Shown in pieces: positions 52,277 to 62,916 of a stretch of DNA of 64,000 bases. Origin of the DNA: Naumovozyma dairenensis CBS 421. Lineage: Eukaryota; Ascomycota; Saccharomycetes; Saccharomycetales; Saccharomycetaceae. How positions within the stretch are numbered: the stretch's first letter is position 1; each line of letters starts with the position of its first letter. A program made the translations under genes and the position numbers. The stretch covers positions 248,001 to 312,000 of the forward strand of contig NC_016481.1 in NCBI RefSeq assembly GCF_000227115.2. The letters are read 5' to 3'. The notes under the pieces are model-generated. The model made no database searches, was not told the origin of the DNA, and saw only the letters and a program-made list of their open reading frames with translations.

Positions 52277-52551
52277 TGATGCTTCCTAAGTAATTCTATT
52301 GCACGAACAGGGGATATCCTTACTTTGTTACCTTCTAGAGATTCATGTTTTTAGTCTCAACAGATATATCTTTATTTTGGCAAACATCTCATACATACAT
52401 AGTTTTTTTGTTGCTTGTAATACGACCTTTTATAAAACTTCCCTTTTTATTTACATTAGTTGACTTGTTTTTTGTGTCCGAGAGTAGTGATACTTGTGGG
52501 GTGCCAGGTATAAAAACTCATGCTATTTAAGAGGTTTGTATACCACAAAAT
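52277..52551 (+). repeat. Dispersed repeat R2, copy 1
   Basis: About 275 bp with a partner in inverted orientation at 60806-61073. The best-kept part, 52473-52540, contains TGTGTCCGAGAGTAGTGA and a TATA-like GTATAAAAACTC, and reads like a promoter for the short ORF that starts at 52647. Confidence 0.75.
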
Positions 52552-52646
52552 TGTTTTCAGTGGAGTAAAGTAGATTGGATTAAATTAAATTTGATTATTT
52601 GATCATTTTAACATTTTTAATAGTTACTGAGAGCAAAAGATTTAAG

Positions 52647-52823
52647 ATGTCGACGAAAAATTCTACTGCCGTCATCAATTCGAAGGAAGGGACTTCAATT
52701 ATTAGCTCCGACACTCCAATAACTTCAATAATATTCAAAAGAAATGTCTTCACAAACTTCGTCGAGATGAGGCAGTCTTTCAGAGAGGGTGCCGAATATA
52801 GCAAAACATGGTATATTTCATAG
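52647..52823 (+). CDS. Short hypothetical ORF downstream of repeat R2
   Basis: 58 codons from an ATG with A at -3, about 100 bp after the promoter-like core of repeat R2. The N-terminus is polar (MSTKNSTAVINSKEG) and contains FKRNVF; the other R2 copy is followed at the same spacing by an ATG frame starting MSRNNF with FRRNIF. The shared N-terminus after a shared upstream region suggests a gene pair, perhaps both truncated. Function unknown; it may be a relic. Confidence 0.35.
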   Translation: MSTKNSTAVINSKEGTSIISSDTPITSIIFKRNVFTNFVEMRQSFREGAEYSKTWYIS

Positions 52824-53395
52824 AGGGAGTATTTTTTTTGTGTGTTACTGAGTGCCAAGGAAAAATAAAGCTTGGATTATATTTTTATTATTTTGCTAGT
52901 TTTATATTTAGAGTATTTAACCTTTAGAATCTGCAAATAAATTTTAATAAATACGCCTTAAAATAACCATTTTATAAATGCAAAGTAAAATAATTCTCAG
53001 CCTATAGCTAATGGACAATAACAGGATATACATCATGGTACGTGCTGTGAGAGAAGGGCTCCCCTTCGTAGCCTCCTTTGGCCTAGATTTTTAAATTTAC
53101 CTAACTATATACTGCCACAATGGCTAACCTATGTCGTTTTTTCGCAAATTTCACAGGGTTCCGGTAAAAACAAAACCCTATTCTGATATTGATAGCCAAA
53201 ATATGCACAAATATATATATATGTATATATAAATGTATTAAACCTCTTATAAGTGCCTAGGAATAATAAAATACGATTTTGATTTAATATGATATTGTAT
53301 TATATGATAAGATTAAATATAAAAGTTTTACATTTAGAAAGTATATTGATTTAAAACTACAAACAAATTTAGAAATAAGAGTGGTTTCGAACTTC

Positions 53396-55015
53396 TTATA
53401 ATTTGTCGTAGTATTCTTGCCAGCCTGGAACTTCTTCCTTCATACCGTGTCTCTTACGAGCAGCCAAGACAATTTCACCGGCTTTGGTGGTTGGATCTAA
53501 TGGATCACTACCTAAAGTAGCCCAATGGTCGAACACCATTTGTGGGAAAGCTTGACCACCAGTAGCTTGTCTCAATTCACCAGTGAAACCGAAAGATTCG
53601 TTAACTGGTAAGTAAGCCTTGACGGTAAACAATGGAGTACCTGGTCTTTGTTCTTCAGAAATAACTTGACCTCTCTTCTTGTTCAAGACAGAATAAATAC
53701 CACCAACAGCTTGTTCTGGACATTGAATTTCGACCAAGAAACTGGTTCTTGGTATCTTTGGTTCAGCCAACAAGAACCGGACGTAAGTAGCTCTTCTCAT
53801 GGTTNNNNNNNNNNNNNNNNNNNNNNNNNNNNNGAATCTACCCTTATCAGAGGTTGGAACCATCTTGGAGACGTACAACATTAGATCAGCCTTTGGATCA
53901 CACTTCTTGATAGCCATACAGTTGGCATCATCAGATGGACCTTCGTATAATTGTTCAGCTCTGTAAGCTTGAGCAGTAACTGGAGATGGTAAGTTCATGA
54001 CAATCATTTCCATTAAAGCATCAGCAGCTGGTAAGAACTTCTTCATAACAGTCTTCAATAAAGCCTTACCTTCCAAATCTTTTTCGTCACCCTTCAAGTT
54101 AATTTCCAACTTTTCTAATAAGACTGGAATTTCATCCTTCTTGAAGTTCATGACAGCAGCGAAGATTCTGAAGATTGGGTCCAAAACGACGATGTTGAAA
54201 GCTCTTTCTAATGGCTTACCATCAGCATCAGTGTCCTTGTTAGTCCATTTCTTAGTCTTTGGATTGAAGTAAGAGTCACCCCATAATCTTTCCATCATCT
54301 TAACCTTGTCAACACCGAATTTCTTAGCGTATCTGGCGGCAAATTGACGGATAGTGAAAGCCCAACCGTGTAAACCGGAGCCGAAGGCAACGGTACCCTT
54401 GGATGGGTAAACTTGAACATCACCTAAGACTTCGTCAGCGTAAGTAGAGATAATAACGTTAACAGATTCAACAGTTCTGGAAAAGGATTGGTACAAATCT
54501 TCCTTGGAAACTTGTAATTCCAATAAAGCTCTGTCAACCTTGTTGATACAGACAACTGGCTTAATTCTTTCACCTAAAGCTTGTCTCAAAACAGTTTCAG
54601 TTTGGACACAAACACCTTCAACGGTATCGACAACAACTAAAGCACCATCAGTAACACGTAAAGCAGCAGTAACTTCTGAAGAGAAATCGACGTGACCTGG
54701 GGAATCGATCAAGTTAATCAAGAAAGAGTTACCTTCAGTCTTTTGGTTGATATCCTTGACATCTTCTTCTGGCATTTCGGAGTATAAAGAAATAGCGGTA
54801 GACTTAATAGTAATACCTCTTTCTTGTTCATCCTTTCTGGTATCCATGAAACGGGCTTCACCAGCCTTAGCAGCGGAAATAATACCAGCCTTTTGGACTA
54901 AAGAATCGGTTAAAGTAGATTTACCATGATCGACGTGCGCAATAACAGACATGTTACGGACGTTGGTAACAGTGTCCATTAAGCCACGCATTTGGTCAAC
55001 AGTGAAAGCAACCAT
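53396..55015 (-). CDS. EFT1: Translation elongation factor 2, interrupted by an assembly gap
   Basis: GTPase that moves the ribosome during elongation. Family length is 842 residues; only about 529 are present here, joined across 29 N at 53805-53833. The N-terminal part has the G motifs [17 protein letters not shown] and NKVD, up to [10 protein letters not shown]; the C-terminal part resumes at TMRRATY and runs to the normal end EYYDKL. About 313 residues, including the diphthamide histidine loop, fall in the gap. Just beside the gap the protein reads YVRF and KIPRTSF where the family has different residues, the result of small compensating shifts, most likely assembly or read error. In S. 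cerevisiae there are two identical genes, EFT1 and EFT2; position next to VPS17 means EFT1. Confidence 0.93.
   Translation of the reverse strand: MVAFTVDQMRGLMDTVTNVRNMSVIAHVDHGKSTLTDSLVQKAGIISAAKAGEARFMDTRKDEQERGITIKSTAISLYSEMPEEDVKDINQKTEGNSFLINLIDSPGHVDFSSEVTAALRVTDGALVVVDTVEGVCVQTETVLRQALGERIKPVVCINKVDRALLELQVSKEDLYQSFSRTVESVNVIISTYADEVLGDVQVYPSKGTVAFGSGLHGWAFTIRQFAARYAKKFGVDKVKMMERLWGDSYFNPKTKKWTNKDTDADGKPLERAFNIVVLDPIFRIFAAVMNFKKDEIPVLLEKLEINLKGDEKDLEGKALLKTVMKKFLPAADALMEMIVMNLPSPVTAQAYRAEQLYEGPSDDANCMAIKKCDPKADLMLYVSKMVPTSDKGRFXXXXXXXXXXTMRRATYVRFLLAEPKIPRTSFLVEIQCPEQAVGGIYSVLNKKRGQVISEEQRPGTPLFTVKAYLPVNESFGFTGELRQATGGQAFPQMVFDHWATLGSDPLDPTTKAGEIVLAARKRHGMKEEVPGWQEYYDKL
53805..53833. 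other. Assembly gap (29 N) inside the EF-2 gene
   Basis: The gap is shown as 29 bases, but comparison with the 842-residue family length means about 940 bases are missing. Confidence 0.98.
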
Positions 55016-55599
55016 TTTGTATAAAGTTTGTTTATTTTGTTACTTGGTGTGTTGGTAGTGGAATTGAATTGAATTGAAATAAAACTACATTATAAACAGA
55101 AAAAAGTAAGTATTATCTAAGAGCAATTGCAATTGATATAAAAGATTTCTTTAGACAGATCTTGAAAAGTTGTAAAAAGTTTAAAGGATTGTGGGAAAAA
55201 AATTTTCCTTCATTATTTTCTCAAAAAAATTCAGTATTTTTTGCTCGCCCACTAACTTGGCATTAAAGCGTCGGTAAATTAAGCCGCGCCAGCAAAAAAA
55301 ACAATAGCGGAGGTTCATTTGCTTTAGTTATTCCTCAGTTCAATTAAAAGGCATTAACCTAAACTATAATCGTAGAAATAACAAATAATTCGTTCAAGAT
55401 CATTTCGATTCTAAAACTGTAAACATTGCTTCAATGCATTCCTTTTACACGCAAGTTAATTTAAACATAATAACGTCCAAGCCATTTATATGTACGCAGT
55501 GATTGATTTTCATTTAAGTTCGTTTGTGCCTTCTAAATATTTATAAAGTACTTCTTTAAAACGTTGACATACCTAACAACGAAGCTGCATTGCATGCAT
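55016..55599. other. EF-2 upstream region and VPS17 3' flank
   Basis: A/T tracts near 55195-55240 are typical of strong yeast promoters. I find no clear Rap1 site. No gene seen. Confidence 0.5.
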
Positions 55600-57219
55600 T
55601 CAACAATTTAGATCTATCAGCCTCAACTTTAGTTTTTCTTCCTCATCAGAACTTCCATCATTAGCTTCCTCTTGTATATCTAAGCCTAAAGTATGATCAA
55701 ATTCCGTGTGCGATAAAAAATCTATTTCTCCACTGGTTCTATGACGATTTTCCCCTGTCCAACTGTCACCTTCAATGCTTTGGGAAACATCTTGCCCGTT
55801 ACTAGATGTCATTTCACGCCCTAGACGAGAAAGTCCACCTTTTACATCTGCTTTCCTAACATCTTGACGAACTCTTTCTAAGAGCGTCAGTTTTTTACGT
55901 TCATACTCTATTCTACGGATTGTATACTCTTTAATAGACGTTATTAGCCACGATTCATACCATTCAAGCCATTCTTTCTGTTCAATCAACATATTTGCTG
56001 TAATTTTTTGTAACTTTAAAGTCAACTCTTGTTCAGTTCGTGTGGCTTGTTTTAAACTCCTCAATGCATCATCAACTTTTAAAGGATTACTGTCTCTCTT
56101 TGACCTTAATCTCCTTGCCTGTTCTTGTTTGACTTTAGAATTTTGTTGTGCTTGACTTAGTTCTCTCATGACAAGATGTCTATCTGTCAAAGTTTCCTTT
56201 ACAACATATGAATCTCTAACAATCCAACTTAATCCATCATATAATGTCCCCATATCCATAGTCGCAATAATACTATCTACATCTCCGATAGCGTTAAGAA
56301 TCTTCCCGAATCGTTTATATAATTTGCTACCACGAGAAGTGTTTAAATCTCCCAGTTTCACAAACCCCTGTCCAACTGCATTTTCCTCTTGAACCATCAA
56401 CTTCCTCAATTTACTACACTTCAATAATTTTTCCTGTATACCTTGAACAAGTAAATAAATAGATTTAACCATAGGTCTAAATTCTGCCAATTCCATAACC
56501 TCATCATAAGGTGGAGCCAATTGTTTCAAAGTTTTCCTTTTCAAACCGGTAGTTTGCGAAATATTGTTTTTATTCAATGGAAGGTATGAACCTGTATCAC
56601 ATTCTATGAAGAATGCAAATTCGTTATTACGAAGAACAAACGGATCCATTGTAATCCTATTAAACCAATTTTGGAAGCATTTCAATAATTGTACTTGGTC
56701 CTCTTTATTTTGAATCCCATAATTCGTATATGATAAGGGTAATGATGGTATGAAGCATTCTGGTAATGAGCCGTTTAAATATTTGAATAATTCAGTGAAT
56801 TCTTGGTATGTTTTCTTTATATTCTTATAGGAGGTCTTACGGAATGTGGGGACGTTTGTCGTTATATCGAATATTATTATGGGATTTTCCTTCTTTTCCA
56901 TTAATGCGCCTTTCCTCTCGACATTTAAGACTTTTATTATAGCATGAAGTTTATTATCGGATCGTTCTGGTAGGATATTGGTCTCTTTGTTCTCATGCTG
57001 ATTGTCATGTGGCTGAGTGGATGTTTCTTCCGCCAGAGTAGAAGCAGAAGGAGGAGATACCTGAGTTGAAGCAACCACTTCTTGTTCAGCTGTAGTTGCT
57101 GGCGTAGATGCGACATTGCTTTCATGTGGCTGCTCAGTATCGGTATGTTCTAAGGGAGGTTCAGCAAAGGGATTATTATCAGGGCTATCAAATTCATCAT
57201 AAGGCACTGTAGAAGTCAT
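55600..57219 (-). CDS. VPS17: Retromer sorting nexin Vps17
   Basis: SNX-BAR subunit that pairs with Vps5 on endosomes for retrograde transport of Vps10 and others. It has 539 residues (about 551 in S. cerevisiae). The N-terminus MTSTVPYDEFDSPDNNPFAEP matches the yeast family, including an NPF motif. The PX domain is about 90-205 (FRKTSYKNIKKTYQEFTELF, then CFIPSLP), and the BAR domain about 235-480 is predicted helical. The C-terminus is acidic. ATG start, divergent from the HAD hydrolase gene, as in YOR132W-YOR131C. Confidence 0.96.
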   Translation of the reverse strand: MTSTVPYDEFDSPDNNPFAEPPLEHTDTEQPHESNVASTPATTAEQEVVASTQVSPPSASTLAEETSTQPHDNQHENKETNILPERSDNKLHAIIKVLNVERKGALMEKKENPIIIFDITTNVPTFRKTSYKNIKKTYQEFTELFKYLNGSLPECFIPSLPLSYTNYGIQNKEDQVQLLKCFQNWFNRITMDPFVLRNNEFAFFIECDTGSYLPLNKNNISQTTGLKRKTLKQLAPPYDEVMELAEFRPMVKSIYLLVQGIQEKLLKCSKLRKLMVQEENAVGQGFVKLGDLNTSRGSKLYKRFGKILNAIGDVDSIIATMDMGTLYDGLSWIVRDSYVVKETLTDRHLVMRELSQAQQNSKVKQEQARRLRSKRDSNPLKVDDALRSLKQATRTEQELTLKLQKITANMLIEQKEWLEWYESWLITSIKEYTIRRIEYERKKLTLLERVRQDVRKADVKGGLSRLGREMTSSNGQDVSQSIEGDSWTGENRHRTSGEIDFLSHTEFDHTLGLDIQEEANDGSSDEEEKLKLRLIDLNC

Positions 57220-57641
57220 CTCGAAATACCTTTTTTTAGTCTTTAAATGGAAGATCAGCGAGTCTAGTCAGGTAAATATCAACTAATGCAAATATATGTG
57301 AATGTATACACAGCTGTTCTTATATATCTTGAGTCTTCAGCTCGTAACCGTAGTTTACGTATCTAGATTTACTTTCAGTAAAAGTTGTTGATTTTAGTAT
57401 TTTTTTCTAATTTTTTGACCGGTGGAGAATTCGAATGGATCAGGCACCCCGAAAAGATTGAAAAATCTTGGAATGTTTATTTAGACATCTCGAAGATTAT
57501 TGATCTTGTAGAAAAAATTCGTTAAGGATTGATTATAATTAATTATATTACTAAATAGCCTATATATATATATTTCGTACGTCTTGGAGGAGTTGAGTGT
57601 ATTACAGGAACACAAAGGAGCATCCAAATCAGCTAAAAAAA
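57220..57641. other. Divergent intergenic region VPS17 / HAD hydrolase
   Basis: About 420 bp, A/T-rich, with an (AT)n tract at 57560-57572. Shared promoter region. Nothing else seen. Confidence 0.5.
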
Positions 57642-58325
57642 ATGGGTAGATTGAATAATTTTAGTAGAATGAATAATCGTGTCATTAAAGCAGTAGTATT
57701 CGACATGGATGGGACAATGTGTATCCCTCAACCGTGGATGTTCCCAGCAATGAGAAGTGCAGTTGGCCTCAACGATAAATCAATTGATATTTTAACATAT
57801 ATCGATGAACTACCTACAGAGGCGGCAAGGACGGAAGCAAATCTTCGTATTGAAGAAGTGGAAGAGAAGGCAATGAGAGAAATGCTGCCACAACCGGGCC
57901 TCGTAGAATTATTAGAATTCTTGACCGTGAATAATATTAGTAAGAATATCTGTACGAGGAATGTGATTAAACCTGTGGATTATTTACTTACGAGGTTTAT
58001 TCCAAAGGATTATTCCAAATTTGAACATATTATTACAAGAGATTTTAGACCGACAAAACCCAATCCAGATCCATTACTTCATATTGCTAAAAAGTTAAAT
58101 ATTGAGTCCAATGAAATGATGATGATCGGTGATTCATTTGATGATATGAAAAGTGGACGTTCAGCAGGTTGTGTGACAGTTCTACTAAAGAATCATGTTA
58201 ATGGTAACGTTTTGACTGAACATGATAAATTAGTCGATACTGCGGTTAATTCGTTATCTGATGTTATCAAGATAGTGGAAACTTTAAATGGACACCAAAC
58301 CGAGATACATTCATATCAGCATTGA
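57642..58325 (+). CDS. HAD-superfamily phosphatase-like protein (YOR131C type)
   Basis: A 227-residue soluble protein equivalent to the uncharacterised S. cerevisiae YOR131C (218 residues). The HAD nucleophile motif is VVFDMDGT (DMDGT at 21-25), motif II lies at ICTRN, and motif III/IV at IGDSFDDMKSGRSAG. It resembles phosphoglycolate/beta-phosphoglucomutase-type HAD enzymes; the substrate is unknown. The frame is open further upstream but only to a GTG, so the ATG at 57642 (AAAAAAATGG) is the first usable start; the ATG at 57669 would give exactly 218 residues and aligns with the yeast N-terminus, so it is a real alternative. Confidence 0.92.
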   Translation: MGRLNNFSRMNNRVIKAVVFDMDGTMCIPQPWMFPAMRSAVGLNDKSIDILTYIDELPTEAARTEANLRIEEVEEKAMREMLPQPGLVELLEFLTVNNISKNICTRNVIKPVDYLLTRFIPKDYSKFEHIITRDFRPTKPNPDPLLHIAKKLNIESNEMMMIGDSFDDMKSGRSAGCVTVLLKNHVNGNVLTEHDKLVDTAVNSLSDVIKIVETLNGHQTEIHSYQH

Positions 58326-58585
58326 GACATTAATATTCTATATCATGGCCCTATGATATTGCTACCTGCATGGCTCTTTCAAAACTAGCAACGAAAAGTA
58401 CATACGTATAGATTAATATATAATTCAAAAAGTAATACATATGAACTATTGACTAAAACTATAATATAAAAAGGGAAACAACAGTATGCAAACTTTTCAA
58501 AAGAAAAAAAAAGAATTTATTAAATTAAAAGGTTAAAAATTAAATAGGTATAGATATTTGTACTAAAATATTTAATTAAAACTGT

Positions 58586-58921
58586 TTAATCGAATAAACC
58601 GAAACCCATGTCATCATCGGATTCTTCCTTAGCTTCTTCTTCCTTTTCTTCAGCGGCAGCTTCACCAGAAGCACCGGCAGCAGCAGCAGCAGAGGAACCA
58701 CCGACAGCGGCACCACCAGCTGGAACAGAAGCGAATTTCTTGGAACCTTCAGCAATGATTTCATCTAAGGAACCCTTACCTTCCAAAGAGGTCAACAATT
58801 CGTTAATTCTGGAATCTTCAGCTTCAACACCGACAGATTCAATAACTTGTTTGATGTCAGCGGCAGATGGAGAAGCGTTACCACCTTGAACCAATAATAA
58901 GTATGCAGCTAAGTACTTCAT
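58586..58921 (-). CDS. RPP2B: Ribosomal stalk protein P2 beta
   Basis: Acidic stalk protein of the large ribosomal subunit, which recruits and stimulates elongation factors. It has 111 residues (110 in S. cerevisiae). The helical dimerisation domain [20 protein letters not shown] is P2B-like rather than P2A-like. An alanine/glycine hinge follows, and the conserved tail [11 protein letters not shown]. Strong codon bias. In S. cerevisiae it is YDR382W, on the duplicate block of chromosome IV close to EFT2; here it sits beside the YOR131C-like gene, so the ancestral neighbourhood was retained on this copy. Confidence 0.97.
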   Translation of the reverse strand: MKYLAAYLLLVQGGNASPSAADIKQVIESVGVEAEDSRINELLTSLEGKGSLDEIIAEGSKKFASVPAGGAAVGGSSAAAAAGASGEAAAEEKEEEAKEESDDDMGFGLFD

Positions 58922-59316
58922 TTTTCTCTGAATTTATTTTTCTATGGGTGAATTGAAATAATCGATTTAAGCGGGTGTATAAAATTCGCAGACTATTCCT
59001 TAGATTACTTAAACATTGAAACAAAGAAAGAAATTCATTAAGAAAGTTGTATGAAGATTGAAATCTGAAAGAAAGTGATGATTAAATAGTAAGAACGTAA
59101 TTTTTTTTCCAATCTGAAGACATTGAAGAAAAATTTTTCAACAGTAAAGTTTTCTCGCAACTTTTGCGATTTCGCGACAGATCTCCACGCGCGTCATCGT
59201 TTCGAACGAAAGTTGTATTGGGTGTATTAATGTTAATATTCAAACATGTCAGAAAAACATTTTCTCTTTGTCTCGACTTCGTGACAGTAAATGGTTTTCC
59301 TTTAGTTCAACACCTA

Positions 59317-59625
59317 CAGGCCTGCGACGGATAGGATTTTTTGGGCTAACCCTAACTTTTTTCAATTCCTGCCGAAAATCTTCAATCCAATCGTAATCCA
59401 TTTTTGTTATTGTCTAATCTGTGAAAAATATATTATAAAATCATATTATATCACCAGTTTTATTTCATTTTTTTCAATCATTACCCCAATCCATGATCAG
59501 TATTGACCAACCCTATTGTCAATCCATAAATTTTGATTTCTGCCCTACCTTTTTTCAAAAATTTGGTTCCCAATTCTGGCTTTTTCAATCCATCAACCCT
59601 AATCCTTAATCTGGGTAAAGCGAAC
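59317..59625 (+). mobile_element. MITE-like element, copy 1
   Basis: Starts with CAGGCCTGCGACGGATAGGA, close to the terminal repeat of the full copy at 63544. Internally it shares with the other copies the AATCC-rich text and the block TCCATGATCAG...GACCAACCCTATT. It has a shorter left half than copy 2, and the right end is worn. No coding capacity. Confidence 0.75.
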
Positions 59626-60425
59626 GTTAACCTTAAGGTGGTTCACGTACGTAGTAAGGATCTTTAACTACCTCCCCTAATTTCTATACACTTTAGAATA
59701 TGTATATAAGAAGGCAGATGCTGAAAAAAGAATTAAGTTGAAAGGCATTCTTAGCTAACACAACTGTTTTTTTTGCCTTTTTTATTTTGTTTTTTATTTC
59801 CTCATTATTTCCCCCCTAAGGTTTTAGATACTATTAACAATATAGGTATATTGCAGAACAAATACTTATAAAATATGCAACAAAAATTCAATTTGATAAC
59901 CAGGAGAAGGTAGTGACGGATGGTTTCCCAAAATAATATCGACAAAATAAGAAAAATAAACAGTATTGTTCATATGTTTAATCTGGGGTTAATCACTGGA
60001 ACTTTTCTTGTCATCGATATCGGGGGTTCTCTTCTCTTATTTCTTCTTAGAAAGTGTCCTCTTTGGGGAAGATATTCGTTCCATTATTTATGAGTCTAGA
60101 TTTATTTTTTGTCATCAAATTTGCCAAAAAATTCATATCTGATTAGAATCAGCTTGTACCAAGGAAGAAGTAACGAAGGCTTCGGACAGTCATTTCCATT
60201 TTATTTCATTCCATGATGTGTATTCTCTTATTGTTGATTAGTTTATAGACTGAGTATTATTTTATAAAGGATTCATAAAAATGTTAATCTAAGTTGTATT
60301 TATTAATTTTAGTATTAGATTAAAAATCTTCATTTACATAATTATAAAATAACAAAATACATAAAATTAGTGTCGAAGCCTTTTAAGCGGCTCACTCGCT
60401 ATATTACCAAAAACCATTATCACCA

Positions 60426-60721
60426 TCAACTATGCAAAGAACTTCCACCAAACAAGTTCATCTTTGAAAGCTTTTTCGTCCTTCCAAAAAATAAAAGACC
60501 ACCAATTAGGTAAATAGTGTAAAAGGTTTTTATTTTAACCCCGATCATGAATGTAATTTGAGATATTTGGATACCGATATTATCGAGAAGAATATATGAT
60601 ATAAGTGTAATTAGCACACCATTTGCTGTTAAAATAGTGACCACAGTTCAAATATATTTCTTCTGAATTGTATGAAACCTCTAGAAGTTTGGGAACTTAT
60701 TGTGAAGTTGTTTCTTGACAT
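60426..60721 (-). pseudogene. Frameshifted small membrane-protein relic after repeat R2
   Basis: An ATG at 60721, about 100 bp after the promoter-like core of R2 copy 2, opens a frame starting MSRNNF that stops after 30 codons. One base out of frame, a second stretch (60644-60426) encodes two hydrophobic helices (VLITLISYILL and IYLIGGLLFFG) and a basic end. A single frameshift near 60640 would join them. The N-terminal part resembles the ORF at 52647. Family unknown. Confidence 0.45.
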
Positions 60722-60805
60722 GCTTACTTTTAATTACGAATAATAATACTAAAAAAATTTATTACTTCCAATTCCTGTTTTGTATTTTGGGATGAAGAGA
60801 AATCC

Positions 60806-61073
60806 AAATATTTGTAGTAGACAAATCTCTTAAATAACATGAGTTTTTTTTACCTGACATCCCACAAGTGTCACTACTCTCGGACACAAAAACAAAAAAT
60901 TCAACTTATATAAAAAAGGGGAAGTCGTATAAAAGGACATATTACAAGCAAATAAAGTATGAGATGTTTGCAAAAATTACAAGATAAAACCCAATACTAA
61001 AAACATAAACTTCTAGAATGTACCAAAGTAGTGACATTTCATGTTCGGGCAATAGCTCTGTTTAAGAAGCAAT
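60806..61073 (-). repeat. Dispersed repeat R2, copy 2 (inverted)
   Basis: Inverted partner of 52277-52551. The core 60821-60888 is about 90 percent alike by eye. It lies upstream of the relic frame at 60426-60721, in the same relation as copy 1 to its ORF. Confidence 0.75.
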
Positions 61074-61425
61074 TTTAGCACTGTGTAGGTAAGAAAAAGG
61101 TGGCTTTCATTTTGCTTGGGTCTTGCCAGTAAACTCTTTTTCAGTCCATGTATTCGGGTACCTTACCTGAATAAATTACTAATAAAACTCATAATGATTT
61201 TGAAGAAATAGTCTAGACTACATATTTAACGACCTTACACTGTTCTCTCTCAAATATACCCAATAAGAAAATTTTAAAGAAGACTGGACATATAACTAAA
61301 GCCTCTGTTTGATATCCACCATCTCCTTTGACAACTGGGTCCGTTATGTTATGTACTTAGCAAAGAAAATTTAATTTTAAAGCTAGTATACACCATATAA
61401 AAAGAAGGTGAAATAACCGTGTGAA

Positions 61426-61751
61426 GTGGTCTGTGACGGATAGGATTTTTGGTCAATCCTAAGGGATTTTGCGCAAACCCTACCTTTTTTAATCCGATCC
61501 TAACCCCAAAGCAGTCCTAATCCAAACCATTTTTTTTATTATATAATCCATGACAATTATACTATAAAAATCATGTTATATGATAAGTATTATTTCATTT
61601 ATTTCCAATTCTTGCCTCATTCCATGATCAGAATAGACCAGCTCTATTCTTAATCCATAAGCTTTGGTTTCTACCGTACCTTTTTCCCAAAACCTTTGGC
61701 TCCCAATCCTAGCTTTTTCAATCCGTCAATCTTAATTCGCCTCAGGGCTTC
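61426..61751 (+). mobile_element. MITE-like element, copy 2
   Basis: Same orientation as copy 1. The left end GTGGTCTGTGACGGATAGGA and the right end TTCGCCTCAGGGCTTC are worn forms of the terminal repeats of copy 3. The internal text aligns over the whole length with the reverse complement of copy 3. No target duplication is left. Confidence 0.75.
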
Positions 61752-62052
61752 TTTAAATTGACCTACAAAGCAAAAATGGTGGCTCCCGCCGTACGGATCT
61801 GGGAGTTAATTGACACATTTTTTCTTTCTTTTTCGCTTACCTGGTTTTTTCTTCAGGCGGGCGATATTATTCAATTAGCGCTAAATTTTTGAAAAATTTC
61901 TTCAAGAAAAGGTGCGCACGAAAGAGAGTGTTATATATATAATCTCAATGAGATCCTTTACAATCGAACACCAAATGAAAATTCAACTATTTACCATTTT
62001 TTTCTACATTACTACCCTTCCAAGCATACAATTATTTTTAAACCTCGATCAA

Positions 62053-62916
62053 ATGGACACCATAAATAATGGGGGCGGGTTTAGTTCTGCGATAAGAGAT
62101 ATCGTCACAGGTTCCATAGCTGGTGCCATCGGTAAACTAATAGAATACCCCTTTGATACAATAAAGGTAAGGTTACAAACACAAGAATCATATATGTTTC
62201 CAGATACATGGTCATGTATCAAATACACATACAAGAACGAAGGGATACTTCATGGATTTTTCCAAGGTATCGAATCACCATTAATTGGTGCCGCATTAGA
62301 AAATGCTATCTTATTCCTATCATACAATCAATGTGCGTCCTTTTTGGCACATTTCACGACTTTTTCCAGTTTTGTCGTGATCTTAATATCTGCCACGTTT
62401 GCTGGTTCATGTGCAAGCTTCGTTTTGACACCAATAGAGTTAATCAAATGTAAATTACAAATATCAAACTTACAAATGGATTTATCTGATGAGGAAAGAC
62501 ATACTAGTATCATTCCAACCATAAAACATATAGTAAAAGAACGTGGAATCTTAGGTCTATGGCAAGGTCAATCGAGTACGTTTATTAGAGAATCCATAGG
62601 TAGTATGATTTGGTTTGCTACATACGAGCTAATGAAACGGAGTTTGAGAATGGAAAAGGATTCTAATGACACATGGGAACTATTAATCAGCGGTGCCATT
62701 GCAGGATTAGCATTCAATGGAACTGTCTTCCCTGCAGATACAGTGAAATCTATAATGCAAACAGAACATACAAATTTAAAAGAGACCGTGCAGAATATAC
62801 TGGACCGATACGGCGTCGCTGGATTTTATCGTGGCCTAGGAATTACCCTTATAAGAGCTATCCCTTCCAATGCAGCTATTTTTTTCACGTATGAAAAGTT
62901 GACTAAACTAATATAA
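62053..62916 (+). CDS. ORT1: Mitochondrial ornithine carrier
   Basis: SLC25 carrier of the inner membrane that exports ornithine for cytosolic arginine synthesis. It has 287 residues (about 292 in S. cerevisiae). Three carrier repeats, each with its signature: YPFDTIKVRL in the first, TPIELIKCKL in the second and PADTVKSIM in the third; six hydrophobic helices. I chose the ATG at 62053 because the family starts just before the first helix; the frame is open upstream, with an ATG at 61948 that would add 35 hydrophobic residues not found in the family. In line with YOR130C. Confidence 0.95.
   Translation: MDTINNGGGFSSAIRDIVTGSIAGAIGKLIEYPFDTIKVRLQTQESYMFPDTWSCIKYTYKNEGILHGFFQGIESPLIGAALENAILFLSYNQCASFLAHFTTFSSFVVILISATFAGSCASFVLTPIELIKCKLQISNLQMDLSDEERHTSIIPTIKHIVKERGILGLWQGQSSTFIRESIGSMIWFATYELMKRSLRMEKDSNDTWELLISGAIAGLAFNGTVFPADTVKSIMQTEHTNLKETVQNILDRYGVAGFYRGLGITLIRAIPSNAAIFFTYEKLTKLI

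Larger units (their letters stand above)
50785..53395. other. 2.6 kb intergenic region BAG7 / EF-2
   Basis: Contains the BAG7 promoter with a Reb1-like CGGGTAA at 51116-51122, a GC-rich island (about 51170-51500) with a G-tract cluster and a C11 run, a dispersed repeat at 52277-52551, a short ORF at 52647-52823, and A/T-rich sequence to the EF-2 3' end. The remainder looks non-coding. I checked a GGTTCGAAT at 51476 as a tRNA T-loop and found no stem. Confidence 0.55.
58922..62052. other. Repeat-rich 3.1 kb region RPP2B / ORT1
   Basis: Holds the RPP2B promoter, two copies of the MITE-like element (59317-59625 and 61426-61751), the inverted copy of repeat R2 (60806-61073) and a frameshifted small membrane-protein frame (60426-60721). 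The ORT1 promoter takes up the end. The frame preceding the ORT1 ATG is open to a GTG at 61912 and has an ATG at 61948, but I do not take it as coding. Confidence 0.6.

Noticed and set aside
58608..58889. Plus-strand ORF opposite RPP2B
   Set aside because: Antisense shadow of a codon-biased alanine-rich gene.
61912..62052. N-terminal extension of ORT1
   Set aside because: The frame opens at GTG; carriers of this family start just before the first helix, so the hydrophobic leader is taken as non-coding.
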